From Compostimonas suwonensis (lineage in GTDB: Bacteria; Actinomycetota; Actinomycetes; Actinomycetales; Microbacteriaceae), in contig NZ_PGFB01000002.1 in assembly GCF_002797855.1 (NCBI RefSeq), forward strand, positions 124,001 through 188,000: a DNA stretch of 64,000 nucleotides, in the 5' to 3' direction. The position numbers were made by a program, and so were the translations under genes. The notes under the pieces are model-generated. The model did no database searches. It was not told the origin of the DNA and worked only from the letters and a program-made list of their open reading frames with translations. Shown here one piece after another: positions 62,967-64,000 of the stretch (within the stretch, counting starts at the first letter, position 1; every line of letters begins with the position of its first letter).

Positions 62967-63839
62967 GTGAACAACCGGTCGTCGCAGTCGTTCGCCGCCC
63001 TGCTCGTGCTCGGCGCCGGCATAGCGGCGGAGTCCGGGGCGGCGGTCGCCGTGCTCATCTTCCCTGAGCTCGGGCCGATGGGGGTCGTCAGCCTGCGGAT
63101 CGGTTTCTCCGCGGTGCTGCTGCTCGTCATCGCGCGACCCCGGCTCCGCGGGCGCAGCCGGGCCGACTGGATGACCGTGGTCGGCTTCGGCCTGGTGCTC
63201 GCGGTGATGAACGTCTCCTTCTACCTGGCGATCGAACGGATCCCGCTGGGGGTCGCAGCGACGATCGAGGTGCTCGGCCCCCTCGTGCTGTCGGTCGTGA
63301 TGGGGCGCCGCGCGCTGAGCTGGGTCTGGGCGATCCTCGCCTTCGCAGGCGTCGCGATCCTGTGCGGGGTCGACGTCGGGCGGCTCGACCCCGTCGGCAT
63401 CGCGCTCGCGGTGCTCGCCGGCGTCTGCTGGGCGGGATACATCCTCGGCTCGGCGCGCACGGGCCGGCGGTTCGAGAGGCTCGAGGGGCTCGCGCTCGCA
63501 ATGGCGGTGAGCGCGATCGTGATCCTTCCCTTCGGCATCGTGCTGGCCGGGCCCGCTCTGCTGCGGCTCGACCTGCTGGGGCTCGGACTGCTCGTAGCCG
63601 TGCTGTCGTCCGCGATCCCCTACGGGGTCGAGTTCGTCGCCCTGCGGCGGCTGCCGGAGTCGACGTTCGGCGTGCTGATGTCGCTCGCGCCGGCGACAGC
63701 GGTCGCCGCCGGTTTTGTGCTGCTGCATCAGGCGCTCACGCCACTCGACCTCGTGGCGATCGGCCTCGTCACCGCCGCGAGCATCGGTGCGGTGCTGACC
63801 GGCCCCGAGAAGGCGCCGGTTGCCGAGCCCATCCCCTGA
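62967..63839 (+). CDS. EamA/DMT-family exporter (RhtA-like)
   Basis: A 290-aa ten-helix permease made of two EamA repeats. The opening GAGIAAESGAAVAVLIFPEL to GPMGVVSLRIGFSAVLLLVI and YLAIERIPLGVAATIEVLGP, and in the second half PYGVEFVALRRLPESTFGVL, match RhtA/YdcZ-type amino-acid or metabolite exporters. The start is GTG at 62967. The substrate is unknown; threonine/homoserine export is typical of RhtA. It is monocistronic. Confidence 0.9.
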   Translation: MNNRSSQSFAALLVLGAGIAAESGAAVAVLIFPELGPMGVVSLRIGFSAVLLLVIARPRLRGRSRADWMTVVGFGLVLAVMNVSFYLAIERIPLGVAATIEVLGPLVLSVVMGRRALSWVWAILAFAGVAILCGVDVGRLDPVGIALAVLAGVCWAGYILGSARTGRRFERLEGLALAMAVSAIVILPFGIVLAGPALLRLDLLGLGLLVAVLSSAIPYGVEFVALRRLPESTFGVLMSLAPATAVAAGFVLLHQALTPLDLVAIGLVTAASIGAVLTGPEKAPVAEPIP

Positions 63840-63901
63840 GCGTGCGAAAGGATCGATGGGATGCCGCGCGGCTTCGTGATCGGCCGCCCGGCTCCTCCAG
63901 C

Positions 63902-64000
63902 GTGACGGCGGAGTTCGACACCCGTACGCCGCACTGGTTCGGGCGCGTCGGCCCCGGCGACGTCGAGTTCCTCTCCCTCTTCGGGCGCCAGGGCGAGCGC
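63902..64000 (+). CDS. N-terminal fragment of an unidentified protein, cut by window edge
   Basis: Thirty-three codons run off the right edge. The sequence begins VTAEFDTRTPHWFGRVGPG and continues DVEFLSLFGRQGER, a conserved-looking actinobacterial N-terminus that I cannot assign to a family. The GTG at 63902 is the likely start; an in-frame GTG at 63842 would add 20 residues. No ribosome site is convincing. Confidence 0.5.
   Translation, partial: MTAEFDTRTPHWFGRVGPGDVEFLSLFGRQGER

Overview
The window is high-GC DNA (about 70% by eye) from an actinobacterium, most likely a member of the Microbacteriaceae. The marker genes are an actinobacterial set: the mycothiol ligase mshC, the RNA polymerase-binding protein rbpA, the pafB-pafC WYL pair, a HelY-type helicase, a DUF3097 protein and a PAC2 protein. 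Many genes use GTG starts and short ATGA/GTGA overlaps. Family assignments come from motifs read by eye, with no database search. I saw no insertion sequence, prophage, rRNA or CRISPR array.

Layout. 1-8.2 kb: a truncated SGNH hydrolase, a DEAD/DEAH helicase, an MFS transporter divergent from a GntR regulator over a repeated operator, a DHA2 MFS pump, and an odd zinc-ribbon SDR. 8.3-18.5 kb: acyl-CoA ligase, CorA, a CPBP-like protein, a cold-shock protein, DUF3097, a Na+/H+ antiporter, a Tyr-type phosphatase, an MFS exporter and an aquaporin. 18.7-26.4 kb: a complete sugar/sugar-acid operon (GntR regulator, SMP-30 lactonase, lipoprotein binding protein, RbsA-type ATPase, two permeases, ManD-type dehydratase), followed by a 459-bp gene-free stretch and tRNA-Leu(GAG).

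27-42.5 kb is the conserved core: M20 peptidase, uppP, mshC, PAC2, HAD phosphatase, trmI, FKBP lipoprotein, pafB, pafC, a small membrane protein, tatA, tatC, helY, lnt and rbpA. The order matches the mycobacterial proteasome neighbourhood, but the Pup-proteasome genes themselves are absent. 42.6-49.2 kb: GDPD, an SPFH/NfeD pair, an SDR and a DUF308 protein. A low-GC islet with two orphan genes follows, then an amidohydrolase.

49.2-64 kb is accessory: a UvrA-like protein, small membrane and DHFR-like proteins, TetR/aldo-keto reductase and MarR/VOC pairs with clear double operators, a serine hydrolase with a sortase-like C-terminus, an ECF sigma factor with a membrane partner, a patatin-like protein and a MarR remnant. 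It ends with a two-gene HEAT / MerR-HEAT module behind a MerR-type operator, a membrane protein, an EamA exporter and a truncated gene. In the HEAT module the MerR-HEAT gene is split by an apparent one-base deletion.

The most unusual items are the HEAT/MerR-HEAT module, the SDR family lacking its catalytic Tyr, the aquaporin with a substituted selectivity filter, the nested palindrome at 15.2 kb, and the low-GC islet at 46.6-47.4 kb.
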